Assembly: GCA_002863145.1 (NCBI GenBank)
Contig: PKDW01000006.1
Coordinates: 1 to 47,513, forward strand
Direction of reading: 5' to 3'
DNA from: Flavobacteriales bacterium
GTDB taxonomy: Bacteria; Bacteroidota; Bacteroidia; Flavobacteriales_D; Sanyastnellaceae
Length of the DNA: 47,513 nucleotides
Shown piece after piece: positions 47,270 through 47,513 of this stretch (positions within the stretch are counted from its first letter, which is position 1; every line of letters starts with the position of its first letter). The notes under the pieces were generated by a model, which saw nothing but the letters and a program-made list of their open reading frames with translations, searched no databases and was not told the DNA's origin. A program made the position numbers and the translations under genes.

Positions 47270-47513
47270 TCAGCCGTTGAAACGCGCACCCACCGCGTTC
47301 CAATCCACCACGTTGAAGAACGCGTTGATGTAGTCTGGACGACGGTTTTGGTAGTTCAAGTAGTAGGCGTGCTCCCACACGTCCAAGCCCAAAATGGGGT
47401 TGCCTCCGCATCCCACACCGGGCATGAGGGGGTTGTCTTGGTTCGCGCTGCTGCAGACCTCGAGCTTCCCGTCTTTCTCACAGAGCCAAGCCCATCCTGA
47501 TCCGAAGCGCGTG
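47270..47513 (-). CDS. Fe/Mn superoxide dismutase, C-terminal part (cut by window edge)
   Basis: The last 80 codons are visible. They show [30 protein letters not shown] with the metal ligands Asp and His of the DVWEHAYY motif, [15 protein letters not shown] and a normal end. The enzyme disproportionates superoxide. Metal preference (Fe or Mn) cannot be told from the visible part. The N-terminal half is outside the window. ispD follows 15 bp downstream. Confidence 0.92.
   Translation of the reverse strand, partial: TRFGSGWAWLCEKDGKLEVCSSANQDNPLMPGVGCGGNPILGLDVWEHAYYLNYQNRRPDYINAFFNVVDWNAVGARFNG

Overview
The window is a gene-dense, GC-rich stretch of a Bacteroidota chromosome, most likely Flavobacteriia-like. 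It holds about 47 protein genes (two cut by the window edges) and one tRNA in 47.5 kb, with no gap over 300 bases. Evidence for the phylum: repeated TAnnTTTG-type -7 promoter boxes without clear Shine-Dalgarno sequences, a secreted protein ending in a gliding-motility-associated (CHU_C, type IX secretion) domain, a CarboxypepD_reg/DUF5686 outer-membrane protein, and phylum-typical gene orders (kdsD-tatC-DUF5686-lptB; ribE/pdxA/DUF177/rpmF/fabH/accB/accC). No insertion sequence, prophage, CRISPR array or restriction system was seen. The region looks like vertically inherited core genome.

Layout. 1-5.9 kb: start of pheS, a cyclophilin lipoprotein, two small unknown proteins, tRNA-Pro(GGG) with its terminator, pheT and a PlsC-like acyltransferase. 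6-13.3 kb: a PhoB/PhoR-like two-component pair, a glyoxalase-II-like hydrolase, a large propeller plus barrel outer-membrane protein, a half-size TauE/SafE protein and an M20 amidohydrolase. 13.3-20.5 kb: recQ on the minus strand, then an envelope block kdsD-tatC-DUF5686-lptB. 20.5-29 kb: ribE, the CHU_C-domain protein, pdxA, DUF177, rpmF, fabH, accB, accC, i.e. vitamin, ribosome and fatty-acid initiation genes. 29-32.7 kb, minus strand: DUF3109, an OmpA-type protein, panD, a UPF0104 membrane protein and the heptose-phosphate adenylyltransferase. 32.7-38.4 kb: radical SAM/SPASM protein, second UPF0104 protein, a Cys/Met-metabolism PLP enzyme, kynurenine 3-monooxygenase and an unknown exported protein. 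38.4-47.5 kb: methylmalonyl-CoA epimerase, an atypical SDR, gdhA, a small membrane protein, cytochrome c, hflX, rbfA, a LolC/E-like permease, dusB, a CPBP protease, ispD and the end of a Fe/Mn superoxide dismutase.

No gene cluster here looks like a new defence or biosynthetic system. The most unusual signal is in how genes begin. A -7 box (TAnnTTTG, or the variants TAACTTCG and TACCTTCG) lies only 4-7 nt before the start codon of at least a dozen genes. If transcription starts the usual 4-7 nt after the box, these mRNAs are leaderless. Three divergent gene pairs share a 33-41 bp module with two back-to-back -7 boxes 8-9 bp apart. Other points are a RecQ with one of four zinc cysteines, an SDR lacking the catalytic Tyr/Lys, and a three-part outer-membrane protein whose protease-like domain lacks HExxH. 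All assignments are by eye from sequence motifs; no database search was run.
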